Assembly: GCF_001636055.1 (NCBI RefSeq)
Contig: NZ_CP011789.1
Coordinates: 3,844,001 to 3,908,000, forward strand
Direction: 5' to 3'
DNA: 64,000 nt
Origin: Pseudomonas putida
GTDB lineage: Bacteria > Pseudomonadota > Gammaproteobacteria > Pseudomonadales > Pseudomonadaceae
The notes beneath the pieces were generated by a model. It did no database searches, was not told the DNA's origin, and saw only the letters and a list, made by a program, of their open reading frames with translations. The translations under genes and the position numbers were made by a program. Of this stretch, positions 55,855 through 64,000 are shown in pieces (within the stretch, counting starts at the first letter, position 1; each line of letters begins with the position of its first letter).

Positions 55855-57054
55855 TCAAGCCCGCCGAGCAACCATCAGGAAGATCACCAGCGCCAGCCCC
55901 GGCAATACCGCGCCCACCAGCGCCACGCCATTCCAGCCATAACCCGCATACAAGGCACTGGCCACTGCCGAACCCAGGGCACCGCCGATGAAGATGCTGG
56001 TCATGTACACGGCATTGAGCCGCCCGCGGCTGGCTGGGTCCAGTGCGTAGATCTCACGCTGGCCGATCACCATGTTCATCTGCACGGCGAAGTCCAGCAG
56101 CACCCCGGTCAACCCCAGGCCGATCACGCTGTAGCCCGGCGCGCTGAGCCCGAACAGCAGCGACAACGGCGCCAGCACCAGGGCCAGCAACGACGCCTGG
56201 CGCGCATGCCCGGCATCGGCAAGGCGCCCGGCAATCGGGGCCGCAATGGCGCCCACCGCGCCCACCAATGCGAACAAGGCGATCTGGCTCTGCGACAGGC
56301 CATGCTCGGTTGCCAGTGCCAGCGGCACGGCGGTCCAGTACAGGCTGAACGTCGCGAACATCAAGCCTTGATACAGCGAGCGCTGGCGCAGCAACGGGTA
56401 GCGCCGCAGCAGCCCGCCCAGCGAGGCCATCAACTCGACGTAGCTGGCCTTGTGCTCCGGCACCCGCCGCGGCAGGGTCACGGCCAGCAGCACGACGATT
56501 GCCGCCATCAGCACCGCCGCCCCCAGGAACACGGCACGCCAGCCGAAGTGATCGGCCACCAGGCTCGACAAGGGCCGCGCCAGCAGGATGCCCAACAGCA
56601 GGCCACCCATGATGTTGCCCACCACCCGGCCCCGCTGTTGCTCCGGCGACAGATGCGCAGCCAGTGGGATCAGCATCTGCACCGCCACCGAACTGAAGCC
56701 GATCAGCAAGGCATAACCGAGAAACAGCTCACCTTGGCCGTGCCCGCTGCTGCCCGCCAGGAGCAGACTGGCGCAGGACAGCACAGCCGTGGCGATCATC
56801 AGCCGACGGTTCTCCACCAGGTCGGCCAACGGCACCAGCAACAGCAGCCCCAGGGCGTAGCCCAGCTGGGTGAGCGAGACGATCAGGCTGGCACGCTCGG
56901 TGGACAGCCCAAGGTCCGGCGCGATCAGGCCGACGATGGGTTGGGCGTAGTAGATGTTGGCAACGATGGCACCGCAGCAGAACGCCAGCAGTGTCACCAG
57001 GCCTCGGCTCAGTGACGTGCCGGATGTAGAGGAAGTCGCTAAAGAAGCAGTCAT
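55855..57054 (-). CDS. MFS transporter (DHA1-like exporter)
   Basis: A 399-residue twelve-helix MFS protein with the motif A loop LLLVPLADLVENRRLMIATA and motif C-like GRVVGNIMGGLLLGILLARP. Its character is that of sugar or drug exporters (AraJ/YnfM-like). It is preceded on the same strand by a LysR gene 113 bases upstream. The substrate cannot be told from sequence. Confidence 0.9.
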   Translation of the reverse strand: MTASLATSSTSGTSLSRGLVTLLAFCCGAIVANIYYAQPIVGLIAPDLGLSTERASLIVSLTQLGYALGLLLLVPLADLVENRRLMIATAVLSCASLLLAGSSGHGQGELFLGYALLIGFSSVAVQMLIPLAAHLSPEQQRGRVVGNIMGGLLLGILLARPLSSLVADHFGWRAVFLGAAVLMAAIVVLLAVTLPRRVPEHKASYVELMASLGGLLRRYPLLRQRSLYQGLMFATFSLYWTAVPLALATEHGLSQSQIALFALVGAVGAIAAPIAGRLADAGHARQASLLALVLAPLSLLFGLSAPGYSVIGLGLTGVLLDFAVQMNMVIGQREIYALDPASRGRLNAVYMTSIFIGGALGSAVASALYAGYGWNGVALVGAVLPGLALVIFLMVARRA

Positions 57055-57167
57055 TTCAGATTATTCACACATGGCAAGACATGCCACGCACCTTAGCGGC
57101 CAGGGCCTGCCGAGGGAATCGGAACGCAACGCAAAGCGGCTTTGCGCCAGGCGCAACGCCACCACGC

Positions 57168-58067
57168 TCAGGGCCTGAGCAACGACTCGCAGAACTCGAT
57201 GAACGCCGTTACCCGCCGCGACCAGCGATGGTTGGGCAGGTACAGGGCGTTGATATTGCAACTGGCAGCGATCGGATTGGCCTGCCAGCCCGGGAACAAC
57301 CGCACCAGACGCCCGGCAGCGACATCGTCGCGCACCAGCCAGTCTGCCAGCAGGCTGACGCCACTGCCCGCCACCGCCGCCTCGCGCAGCAAGTCGGAGT
57401 TGGCGCAGCGCAAGGGCCCGGCCACATCCACCTCGATCAGCTCGTCTCCTTGGCGCAGTTGCCAAGGTCGCCCCAGGCCGCTATAGCGAAAGCGCAAACA
57501 GGCATGCTCGCTCAACTGCGCGGGGTGTTCGAGCGCAGCATGGCTGGCCAGGTAATCCGGACTGGCCACCAGCCAGCGTTCGAAAGTGCCCAGGGTGCGA
57601 CTGACCAGCTCGTCGCTCGGCGCCGGATCACCCAGGCGAATGGACAGGTCGTAGCGCCCGTCGAGCAAATCGTCGAAGCGGTCGCTCAGGTCGATATCCA
57701 GCTCCAGCGAGGGGTAGCGGGCCATGAAGCGGCCCAGGTGCGGCGCAATCATCCGCCGCCCGAACTCCACCGGCAGGCACAGGCGTAGCACGCCCACCGG
57801 TTCCTGCCCGCGATCGGCGACGCTGGCATCGGCCTCGGCCAAGGCCGCGACGATAGCGCGGGCGCGCTGGTAGTAGCCGACACCCGCCTCGGTCAGGCTG
57901 ACCTGCCGGGTCGAGCGGTTGAGCAGGCTGGTACCCAGCTCGCTTTCCAACGCATCGACCAGGCGTGTCACCGACGAGGTCGCAACCCCGAGCCGTCGGC
58001 CGGCAGCAGAAAAGCCCTGGGCTTCAACAGTCGCCATGAACATCTTGATGGCCAGCAGCTTGTCCAT
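57168..58067 (-). CDS. LysR-family transcriptional regulator
   Basis: A 299-residue LysR regulator of the large AaeR/DmlR-like group (starting MDKLLAIKMFMATVEAQGFS, then AAGRRLGVATSSVTRLVDALE). ATG 58067 with AAGGAATC about 8 bases upstream is preferred over the longer frame to 58166. It could control the downstream MFS gene on its own strand or the divergent cupin gene; tandem repeats lie between it and the cupin. Confidence 0.92.
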   Translation of the reverse strand: MDKLLAIKMFMATVEAQGFSAAGRRLGVATSSVTRLVDALESELGTSLLNRSTRQVSLTEAGVGYYQRARAIVAALAEADASVADRGQEPVGVLRLCLPVEFGRRMIAPHLGRFMARYPSLELDIDLSDRFDDLLDGRYDLSIRLGDPAPSDELVSRTLGTFERWLVASPDYLASHAALEHPAQLSEHACLRFRYSGLGRPWQLRQGDELIEVDVAGPLRCANSDLLREAAVAGSGVSLLADWLVRDDVAAGRLVRLFPGWQANPIAASCNINALYLPNHRWSRRVTAFIEFCESLLRP

Positions 58068-58089
58068 TGGCGTGATTCCTTGCGCAGTG

Positions 58090-58139
58090 CCGTAAAGTAG
58101 CTCCGTAAGGTAGCTCCGTAACAACCTAGCTCCGTGCGG
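58090..58139. repeat. short tandem repeats in the LysR/cupin divergent promoter region
   Basis: Units CCGTAAAGTAGCT (58090-58102), CCGTAAGGTAGCT (58103-58115) and CCGTAACAACCTAGCT (58116-58131), then CCGTGCGG. The core TAGCTCCGT occurs three times (58098, 58111, 58127). They lie 23 bases before the LysR start and 56 before the cupin start, so may be regulator sites. Confidence 0.7.
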
Positions 58140-58194
58140 AAAATCCCGGAACCTTCCTACAATCACCGTCCGGAATCAAGAAAGGCAAACGTCC

Positions 58195-58533
58195 ATGCCC
58201 GACAACCTGTTCAGCCCCCTGCCCCCGCTCGACCCTGCGGCCGCCGAGCAATTCGACGAACTGCTGCGCCGCCCAGGGCTGCGCATCGAGCGCATCGTCT
58301 CCAGCGGCCAATGCAGCCCGCCCGATTTCTGGTACGACCAGGCCGAAGGCGAGTGGGTGGTGGTTCTCACCGGCAGCGCCGGGTTACGCCTGGAGCACGA
58401 AAGCGAAACGCGGGTACTGAAGGCAGGCGACCACCTGGATATCCCGCCGCATTGCCGACATCGCGTGGAGTGGACGCAGGCCGATGCGACGACGGTCTGG
58501 CTGGCAGTGTTCTACACAGCCCCTACGCGCTAG
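58195..58533 (+). CDS. cupin domain protein
   Basis: A 112-residue single-domain cupin. The second cupin motif is clear (AGDHLDIPPHCRHRVEW), while the first (EGEWVVVLTGSAGLRLE) lacks the usual HxH pair, so the metal site may be incomplete. The family includes small sugar-isomerase-like and regulatory cupins; the function is unknown. AAAGGCAAAC precedes the ATG. Its last 4 bases overlap the convergent Rrf2 gene. Confidence 0.85.
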   Translation: MPDNLFSPLPPLDPAAAEQFDELLRRPGLRIERIVSSGQCSPPDFWYDQAEGEWVVVLTGSAGLRLEHESETRVLKAGDHLDIPPHCRHRVEWTQADATTVWLAVFYTAPTR

Positions 58534-59072
58534 AGCTGCTTGAGCGCGATGTCTCCTGCCCCACCCTTGCCATCGCGCCGCTCGCTCATCCAGTCATTGA
58601 CCTTCTGCCCGAACTCGGCCGGCGCCTTGCGCCCGAAGCGCCGCGCCAGGTCGAGGATGGTCTGCTGGGCCAGTGCCTCTTCCATGCGTTTCTGCGCGCC
58701 GAGCATCACCGCATGGATGGCACAGGTACCCTCGGTGGCCCAGCCGGGCGCTGCGCCGTCGAACAGCGAGCAGCGCTCACGGATCTCGCGGCAATCGAAG
58801 ATCTTCTTCGGTCCATCGATGGCGTTGACGATATCCAGCACGGTGATTTCGTCCGAAGGCCGGGCCAGGCGAAAACCGCCACGCACGCCCTCGGTGGCCG
58901 CCACCAGCCCGGCACGCGCCAGCTTGGTGAAGACCTTGGCCAGGTATTCCTGCGGCACCCCTTGCAGTTCGGCGAGATCACGCACGCTGGACTCGCGGCT
59001 GTCGCCGCGCTCGTCGATGAGGAACAGCAGGCAGTGAATGCCGTACTCGACGCCCGCGCTGTATAACGACAT
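58530..59072 (-). CDS. Rrf2-family transcriptional regulator
   Basis: A 180-residue Rrf2 protein with an N-terminal winged helix (SSVRDLAELQGVPQEYLAKV; ATEGVRGGFRLARP). Cysteines C94, C101 and C117 could bind an iron-sulfur cluster or act as a thiol switch; the 15-residue gap between the last two differs from IscR, NsrR and RirA spacing as I know it. It is divergent from the NDH-2-like dehydrogenase gene, with an inverted repeat in the gap, so it likely regulates that gene in response to redox or nitrosative stress. Confidence 0.9.
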   Translation of the reverse strand: MSLYSAGVEYGIHCLLFLIDERGDSRESSVRDLAELQGVPQEYLAKVFTKLARAGLVAATEGVRGGFRLARPSDEITVLDIVNAIDGPKKIFDCREIRERCSLFDGAAPGWATEGTCAIHAVMLGAQKRMEEALAQQTILDLARRFGRKAPAEFGQKVNDWMSERRDGKGGAGDIALKQL

Positions 59073-59254
59073 ATCAATCTCCGACCAAATTTATCGCAAA
59101 TAGTACGCCCTTCCCCAGAAACTGGCAAAGCCATCGGCCACCATCGGTCGCCTGCCTATTTTCCTCAATCACCCAGAACCCTTGATTTATCGCTGGTTCA
59201 CCTGCAAAGCGAGGGCCGCCTGCGACTGCCCGCTAAAAAAAGCTTGTCGTTTTA

Positions 59255-59279
59255 AACTACGACCAATAGAGTCGTAGTT
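59255..59279. promoter_or_regulatory. candidate Rrf2 operator
   Basis: Perfect 9-bp inverted repeat AACTACGAC / GTCGTAGTT with a 7-base spacer, in the 277-base gap between the divergent Rrf2 and dehydrogenase genes and 70 bases before the latter's start codon. Position and symmetry suggest the regulator's operator. The rest of the gap holds no gene. Confidence 0.55.
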
Positions 59280-59349
59280 ATTCGGCAAGCGCAGCAACGC
59301 ACGCCGGACCTCGACCCAAACCCCTTCGATCCTCTCGCGGAGCCTGTCC

Positions 59350-60552
59350 ATGAACCCACACATCCTGATCATCGGTGCCGGTTTTGCCGGCGTCTGGAGC
59401 GCCCTGAGCGCCGCCCGCCTGCTCGACCTCGCCAAGCGTGGCGACATCCACATCAGCGTGCTCGCGCCGCAGGCCGAACTGCGCATCCGGCCGCGCTTCT
59501 ACGAAGCCGATGTGCACACCATGAAAGCGCCGCTTGGCGAGCTGTTCGAGGCTGTAGGGGTGAATTTCATCCAGGGCCATGCCCAATCCATCGATGCCGA
59601 CGCACGTTCGGTCGCCTATATCGACGCCAATGGCCAGACCCGCCAACTGGGTTACGAGCGCCTGGTACTGGCCGCCGGCAGCCAGGTTGCCCGCCCTGCC
59701 GTACCGGGTCTGGACCAGCACAGCTTCGATGTCGACCAGATGGAGTCGGCGATCAAGCTGGAGCAACACCTGACCGACCTCGCCAGCCTGCCGGCCTCCC
59801 CGGCCCGCAACACCGTGGTGGTGTGCGGTGGCGGTTTCACCGGCATCGAGACCGCCACCGAAATGCCTGCCCGCTTGCGCGCAGTACTCGGCGAGCAGGC
59901 CAATATCCGCGTGATCGTGATCGATCGCGGCGCACAGGTCGGTGCAGCCCTGGGTGCAGGCATCACCCCAGCCATCGTTGCCGCCTCGCAGCACGCCGGC
60001 GTGCAATGGCTCACCAATGCTTCGGTGATCGCGGTGGATGCCGGTGGCGTGACCTTGGACAACGGCGAGTACATCGCCAGCAAGACGGTGATCTGGACCG
60101 CAGGCGTCAAGGCCAGCCCGCTGACCGCGCAGATCGCCGGCGAACGTGATGCCCAGGGTCGCCTGCGCGTCGACGAGCACCTCAAGGTCATCGGCCAGCA
60201 GCATATCTACGCCACCGGCGACGTGGCCTGGGCCGCAGTCGATGACCTGGGCAACCACGCGCTGATGACCTGCCAGCACGCCATCCCCATGGGCCGTCAC
60301 TCGGGCAACAATGCCATGGCCGACCTGCTCGGCGAGGCGCCGGTGGTGTATCGCCAGCCCAAGTACGTCACCTGCCTCGACCTGGGCGACTGGGGCGCGG
60401 CGTTCAGCGAAGGGTGGGACCGTGAACTGAAGCTGCAGGGCGATGAAGGCAAGCAGCTCAAGCGCCAGATCAACTCGGTCTGGATCTACCCGCCCGAGGC
60501 TGATCGCAGCAAGGCCCTGGCCGCTGCCGATCCAATGATCGCCATCGTTTAA
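59350..60552 (+). CDS. NDH-2-like FAD/NAD(P)-dependent oxidoreductase
   Basis: A 400-residue two-dinucleotide-binding flavoprotein of the type II NADH dehydrogenase class. The FAD motif is ILIIGAGFAGVWSAL at the start, the NAD(P) motif VVVCGGGFTGIETATEM near the middle (about residues 157-173), and the FAD-binding ATGDVAW near 290. No C-terminal membrane helix is visible, so membrane attachment, if any, is peripheral. It would pass electrons to quinones or another acceptor. Probably controlled by the divergent Rrf2 regulator. Confidence 0.9.
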   Translation: MNPHILIIGAGFAGVWSALSAARLLDLAKRGDIHISVLAPQAELRIRPRFYEADVHTMKAPLGELFEAVGVNFIQGHAQSIDADARSVAYIDANGQTRQLGYERLVLAAGSQVARPAVPGLDQHSFDVDQMESAIKLEQHLTDLASLPASPARNTVVVCGGGFTGIETATEMPARLRAVLGEQANIRVIVIDRGAQVGAALGAGITPAIVAASQHAGVQWLTNASVIAVDAGGVTLDNGEYIASKTVIWTAGVKASPLTAQIAGERDAQGRLRVDEHLKVIGQQHIYATGDVAWAAVDDLGNHALMTCQHAIPMGRHSGNNAMADLLGEAPVVYRQPKYVTCLDLGDWGAAFSEGWDRELKLQGDEGKQLKRQINSVWIYPPEADRSKALAAADPMIAIV

Positions 60553-60565
60553 GCGAATAAACCTG

Positions 60566-60597
60566 ACAGATCCGTCAAAAAATGACGGATCTGTTTA
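60566..60597 (+). terminator. terminator-like hairpin after the NDH-2-like gene
   Basis: Perfect 12-bp stem ACAGATCCGTCA / TGACGGATCTGT (60566-60577 and 60583-60594) with an AAAAA loop, followed by a short T stretch (TTTAT). It starts 14 bases after the stop codon. Confidence 0.75.
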
Positions 60598-60622
60598 TAC
60601 GTGTAGTTACATTGAATGACTG

Positions 60623-60654
60623 GTCAATAATAGTGGCACCGTGGCATTATTGAC
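60623..60654. repeat. inverted repeat upstream of the chemoreceptor gene
   Basis: GTCAATAAT / ATTATTGAC, a perfect 9-bp inverted repeat with a 14-base spacer, 132 bases before the chemoreceptor start. It could be an operator. No gene lies in this 233-base gap. Confidence 0.5.
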
Positions 60655-60785
60655 GTCAAAAAACCTACTAAAGTTAAGGACATTGTACTTTCCCGCAGCG
60701 CACCGAGACGCCTGGCCCCTTTCGCCGATTCCGGCCCCACGACCCAGCGCTTGAAGCCTGCACGCCACATTCAAGGAGTAGCTCC

Positions 60786-62411
60786 ATGCACTTAAGGAAT
60801 ATGAAGATCGGTATCCGGGCAGCCAGCGTATTTACGCTGCTGGGCGTTCTGGTGCTGGTCATGGGTCTGATATCGCTGTACGAAACCCGGCGCATGGACA
60901 GCGCCACCGATGAAATCCGCGTCACCTGGATGCCGGCGATCATTGCCCTGAACGAGGTCAGCACCAATCTCGGCCGCGCCCGTGCCATGACCCTGCGCAG
61001 CGTGATCGAGGAAGATCCCGCCGTCCGCCAGACCACCCTCGGCCGCATCGGCGAGATCAATACTTCGCTCGAAGCAGGCATCAAAACCTACGAATCGACC
61101 ATCATCGAAAAGGACGACCGCGCCCTGTTCGATAACTTCGTCTCTCTCTCCCAGCGCTACCACGGCCTGCAGAAGTCGATCCGCGATGCCGCGGCCAACG
61201 GCGACATTGCCGAGGCCAGGCGCCTGGTCAACGGCCCGCTGGCCGAGTACGCCGACTCGATGATGAAAGCGCTCGGCACCCTGATGCAGTACAACTCCGA
61301 CGGTGCCGACAAAGCCTCGCAGCGCAGCAGTGACGCCTATGAAGAAGCCTTTACACTGATCGTGCTGTCGCTGGTGGTGATCATCCTCGCGCTGGTGGCC
61401 ATCGCCGTGCTGCTGACCCGCAGCATCGTCGTACCGCTGGCCGCAGCCGTGAGCGTTGCCGAGCGCGTGGCCACCGGCGACCTGACCCAGGAAATCCGCA
61501 TCGTCGGTCGTGACGAGCCGGCGCTGCTGCTGCGGGCCTTGAGCCGCATGCAGGAAAGCCTGCGCGACACCATCCGCAAGATTGCGGCCTCGTCCGACCA
61601 GTTGGCCTCGGCGTCCGAAGAGCTGCACACCGTCACCGAAGACACCAGCCGCGGCCTGCACCAGCAAAGCGCGGAGATCGACCAGGCCGCCACTGCGGTC
61701 AACCAGATGACCGCTGCGGTGGAGGAAGTGGCCAACAACGCGGTCAGCACCGCCGACGCCTCCAAAGGCGCCGACCAGACCACCCGCGATGGCCGCGATC
61801 AGGTCAACCAGGCGCTGAGCTCGATCCAGCAACTGGTCGAGGACGTCACCGGCACCTCCAGCGAGATCGAACAACTGGCCACCAGCGCCAACGAAATCAG
61901 CCGCGTGCTCGATGTGATTGGCTCGATTGCCGGGCAAACCAACCTGCTGGCGCTCAACGCCGCCATCGAGGCGGCACGGGCCGGTGAAGCCGGACGTGGC
62001 TTTGCCGTAGTCGCCGATGAAGTGCGCGCGCTGGCCCACCGGACCCAGCAGTCCACGGCCGAGATCGAGCAGATGATCGGGGGTATCCAGACCGGCACCG
62101 AGCGCGCCGTGGGTTCGATGCACAGCAGCCAGGGCCGTGCCAGCGGCACCCTGGAGATCGCCGAGGCCGCAGGTCAGGCACTGGAGCTGATTGCCGAGGC
62201 GATCGCCGCGATCAACCAGCGCAACCTGGTGATCGCCAGCGCGTCCGAAGAGCAGGCCCAGGTGGCGCGTGAGGTAGACCGCAATCTGGTGAACATCCGT
62301 GACCTGGCGATGCAGACCTCTGCGGGAGCCAACCAGACCAGCGCCGCGGCGCAGGATCTCTCGCGCCTGGCGGTGGAATTGAACGGGATGGTGGCGCAGT
62401 TCAAGGTGTGA
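60786..62411 (+). CDS. methyl-accepting chemotaxis protein (4HB sensor)
   Basis: A 541-residue chemoreceptor. It has a first membrane helix (about 12-32), a periplasmic four-helix-bundle sensor (about 33-188), a second helix (about 191-213), HAMP (about 214-268), and a signalling domain with the conserved tip [20 protein letters not shown]. The sensor is of the 4HB_MCP type, whose pseudomonad members bind organic or amino acids; the ligand here is unknown. It signals to CheA/CheW at the pole. AAGGAG lies 6 bases before the ATG. Confidence 0.95.
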   Translation: MHLRNMKIGIRAASVFTLLGVLVLVMGLISLYETRRMDSATDEIRVTWMPAIIALNEVSTNLGRARAMTLRSVIEEDPAVRQTTLGRIGEINTSLEAGIKTYESTIIEKDDRALFDNFVSLSQRYHGLQKSIRDAAANGDIAEARRLVNGPLAEYADSMMKALGTLMQYNSDGADKASQRSSDAYEEAFTLIVLSLVVIILALVAIAVLLTRSIVVPLAAAVSVAERVATGDLTQEIRIVGRDEPALLLRALSRMQESLRDTIRKIAASSDQLASASEELHTVTEDTSRGLHQQSAEIDQAATAVNQMTAAVEEVANNAVSTADASKGADQTTRDGRDQVNQALSSIQQLVEDVTGTSSEIEQLATSANEISRVLDVIGSIAGQTNLLALNAAIEAARAGEAGRGFAVVADEVRALAHRTQQSTAEIEQMIGGIQTGTERAVGSMHSSQGRASGTLEIAEAAGQALELIAEAIAAINQRNLVIASASEEQAQVAREVDRNLVNIRDLAMQTSAGANQTSAAAQDLSRLAVELNGMVAQFKV

Positions 62412-62423
62412 ACTGAAACACCG

Positions 62424-62444
62424 AGGGCCGCTTTGCGGCCCTCT
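62424..62444. terminator. hairpin between chemoreceptor and permease genes
   Basis: Perfect 9-bp stem GAGGGCCGC / GCGGCCCTC with a TTT loop in the 43-base convergent gap. T tracts are weak on both sides, but position suggests a bidirectional terminator. Confidence 0.7.
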
Positions 62445-62454
62445 TGCACATCAA

Positions 62455-63858
62455 CTAGTCGCTCACACCTAGCGCACGTCCCGCCTTCAGCGCCTTGCCG
62501 CGAGTGGCCAGGCAATAATAGAGCGGCACCGTCACCAGCAACCCGAACAGCCACGACAGGTCGGCGCCTTCGACGATGTTCGAATACGGCCCCACATACA
62601 GCGCCGTATTGGCGAACGGCAGTTGCACCAGGATCCCGCATACATAGGCAACGATGGCGTGGTGGTTGAAGCGACCGTAGATGCCGCCATCGGCGCGGAA
62701 GAACGAGGCGATGTCGTATTCGCCCTTCTTGATCAGGTAGAAGTCGACCAGGTTGATCGACGCCCAGGGCACCAGCACCAGCAGCAGTGCCAGGATCAGA
62801 CCGATGAACTGGCCGATGAACCCCGCCGAGGCATTCAGCGCCACCAGCCCGCACCCGAACAGGATCACCGACGCCAGCACTACCCGCACCCGCACGCTCG
62901 GCGTCCAGTGAGCGACGAACGTCTGGATCGCGGTGACGATCGACAGCACCGCGCCATACAGATTCAGCGCGTTGTGGCTGATGATGTTGAGCAGGAACAG
63001 CACCATCAGGACCGGCCCCAGCCAGCCAGTGGCCTGCTTGACCGCATCCATCGCATCAGTGCCTTCAGGCACGCACAATACCGCCACCGCCCCGAAGCTG
63101 AAACACAGGATGGTGCCCAGGGTCGCGCCGAAATAGGTCGCCCAGAACGGCTTGGCGATACCGATCTCGCGCGGCAGGTAGCGCGAGTAATCGGAGGTGT
63201 AGGGCGAGAAGCTGATCTGCCAGATGGTGCCCAGCGACACCGTGGCGATGAAGCCCGACAGGTTGAAGGCCCCGCGACTGAAGAAGTCGGCTGGCAGCTC
63301 CTGGGCGAACATCATGATGAAGCCGGCCAGCAGCGCCGAGCCCATCACCCAGGTACCGATGCGGTTCAGGCTATGGATGAAGCGATAGCCGATCACACCA
63401 ATGGCCGTGGCACTCAGGGCACCGATGACGATAGCCGTGGGCATCGGCACGCTCGGGGCGATGCCGTGGATCGACTTGCCCGCCAGGACGATGTTGGAAA
63501 TGAAGAAGCCGACATAGATCAGCGCGGTGAAGAACACGATCAGCAAGGCGCCGTAGCGCCCGAACTGGCCGCGGCTCTGCACCATCTGCGGAATGCCCAG
63601 CTGCGGTCCCTGCGCAGAGGCCAGGGCGATGACGATCCCGCCCAGCAGATGCCCCATCACGATGGCGACCAGGCCCCACAGCAGGTTCAGGTGGAACACC
63701 TGGACCACCATCGCGCCGGTGACGATCGGCAGTGGCGCGATATTGGTACTGAACCAGAGGGTGAAGAGGTCGCGCGCCTTCCCGTGGCGCTCGGAGGGGG
63801 GAACATGATCGACCGTGTGATTCTCGACAAACTGGTGTTGCGACGACGGTTGGGACAT
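62455..63858 (-). CDS. NCS1-family cytosine/purine permease (CodB-like)
   Basis: A 467-residue twelve-helix transporter of the nucleobase:cation symporter-1 family. The helix 1 region LFTLWFSTNIAPLPIVTGAM and the SPYTSDYSRYLP motif are typical of CodB/PuuP-type carriers. It likely imports cytosine, hydroxymethylpyrimidine, allantoin or a related base. No catabolic enzyme follows on this strand within the window; partner genes may lie beyond the right edge. Its promoter with a candidate operator is just upstream. Confidence 0.9.
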   Translation of the reverse strand: MSQPSSQHQFVENHTVDHVPPSERHGKARDLFTLWFSTNIAPLPIVTGAMVVQVFHLNLLWGLVAIVMGHLLGGIVIALASAQGPQLGIPQMVQSRGQFGRYGALLIVFFTALIYVGFFISNIVLAGKSIHGIAPSVPMPTAIVIGALSATAIGVIGYRFIHSLNRIGTWVMGSALLAGFIMMFAQELPADFFSRGAFNLSGFIATVSLGTIWQISFSPYTSDYSRYLPREIGIAKPFWATYFGATLGTILCFSFGAVAVLCVPEGTDAMDAVKQATGWLGPVLMVLFLLNIISHNALNLYGAVLSIVTAIQTFVAHWTPSVRVRVVLASVILFGCGLVALNASAGFIGQFIGLILALLLVLVPWASINLVDFYLIKKGEYDIASFFRADGGIYGRFNHHAIVAYVCGILVQLPFANTALYVGPYSNIVEGADLSWLFGLLVTVPLYYCLATRGKALKAGRALGVSD

Positions 63859-63931
63859 AGGATTTCAGCTCGAAAGGATCATTTTTATCTTTGTATGGAA
63901 ACCGCTCGGGGCGGCCTCTCAGCTGAAGACC

Positions 63932-63959
63932 ATATTATGGTATTCCAAACTTTTGACAA
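63932..63959 (-). promoter_or_regulatory. NCS1 permease promoter with candidate GntR-type operator
   Basis: On the minus strand -35 TTGTCA (63954-63959) and -10-like TAATAT (63932-63937) with a 16-base spacer. The spacer contains TGGAATACCA (plus strand TGGTATTCCA, 63938-63947), like the TGGTATNCCA sites of FadR-type GntR regulators. A further ACCATA-T-TATGGT repeat overlaps it. The regulator is not in the window. Confidence 0.45.
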
Positions 63960-64000
63960 CACTGCGCTGTGCTTTTTCAGCGCATCTGATCTGCCGTGTG

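Overview
The window is about 64 kb of GC-rich, densely coded chromosome from a Pseudomonas, most likely the P. putida group. Supporting features are the lexA2-imuA-imuB-dnaE2 cassette with a GTAC-N4-GTGC LexA2 box, a QuiC-type dehydroshikimate dehydratase beside an aromatic amino-acid decarboxylase, OprD and FecR proteins, small Pseudomonas families (DUF3203, DUF2790, DUF2784), and REP-like repeats. I saw no rRNA, tRNA, CRISPR array, prophage or insertion sequence. Gene calls rest on reading the translations and their motifs; no database search was possible.

Left third (1-24 kb): DUF3203; the cytochrome oxidase assembly protein CcoG; a MocR regulator; a hybrid histidine kinase with a degenerate receiver; an SDR; a MarR-HlyD-EmrB efflux operon whose palindromic operator lies between the -35 and -10; an orphan FecR next to an OprD porin; a diguanylate cyclase; a LysR/EamA pair; a lower-GC patch with an RDD protein and a lipoprotein; katG; a lipoprotein; a second EamA transporter; and a PAS-GGDEF-EAL protein preceded by a perfect Crp-type site.

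Middle (24-43 kb): a GNAT enzyme, a PLDc_N peptide and a GlxA-type regulator; a quinate/shikimate-to-protocatechuate block (TetR, QuiC, MHS transporter) with a PcaR-like box; aromatic amino-acid decarboxylase with a LysR; a YebC paralogue; a FAD amine oxidase and an organophosphate-type transporter with a divergent LysR, possibly for aminophosphonates; DUF2784; trans-aconitate methyltransferase; a FecR-like protein lacking the anti-sigma domain; and a GABA-type permease divergent from a MocR regulator.

Right third (43-64 kb): the SOS mutagenesis cassette on the minus strand. Divergent from it is the most interesting locus, a compact seven-gene operon (48776-55049): a thermostable-hemolysin-family protein that looks like an acyltransferase, an AMP-forming ligase, a haem-oxygenase-like diiron enzyme, an SDR, an exported TPR-like protein and an OmpR/QseC-type two-component system. 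Its promoter carries a 9-bp direct repeat with an 11-bp period, as expected for autoregulation by its own response regulator. I read it as an uncharacterised biosynthetic pathway for an acyl-derived small molecule. A HAD phosphatase, MFS exporter, LysR/cupin pair with tandem repeats, Rrf2 regulator, NDH-2-like dehydrogenase, chemoreceptor and NCS1 permease follow.
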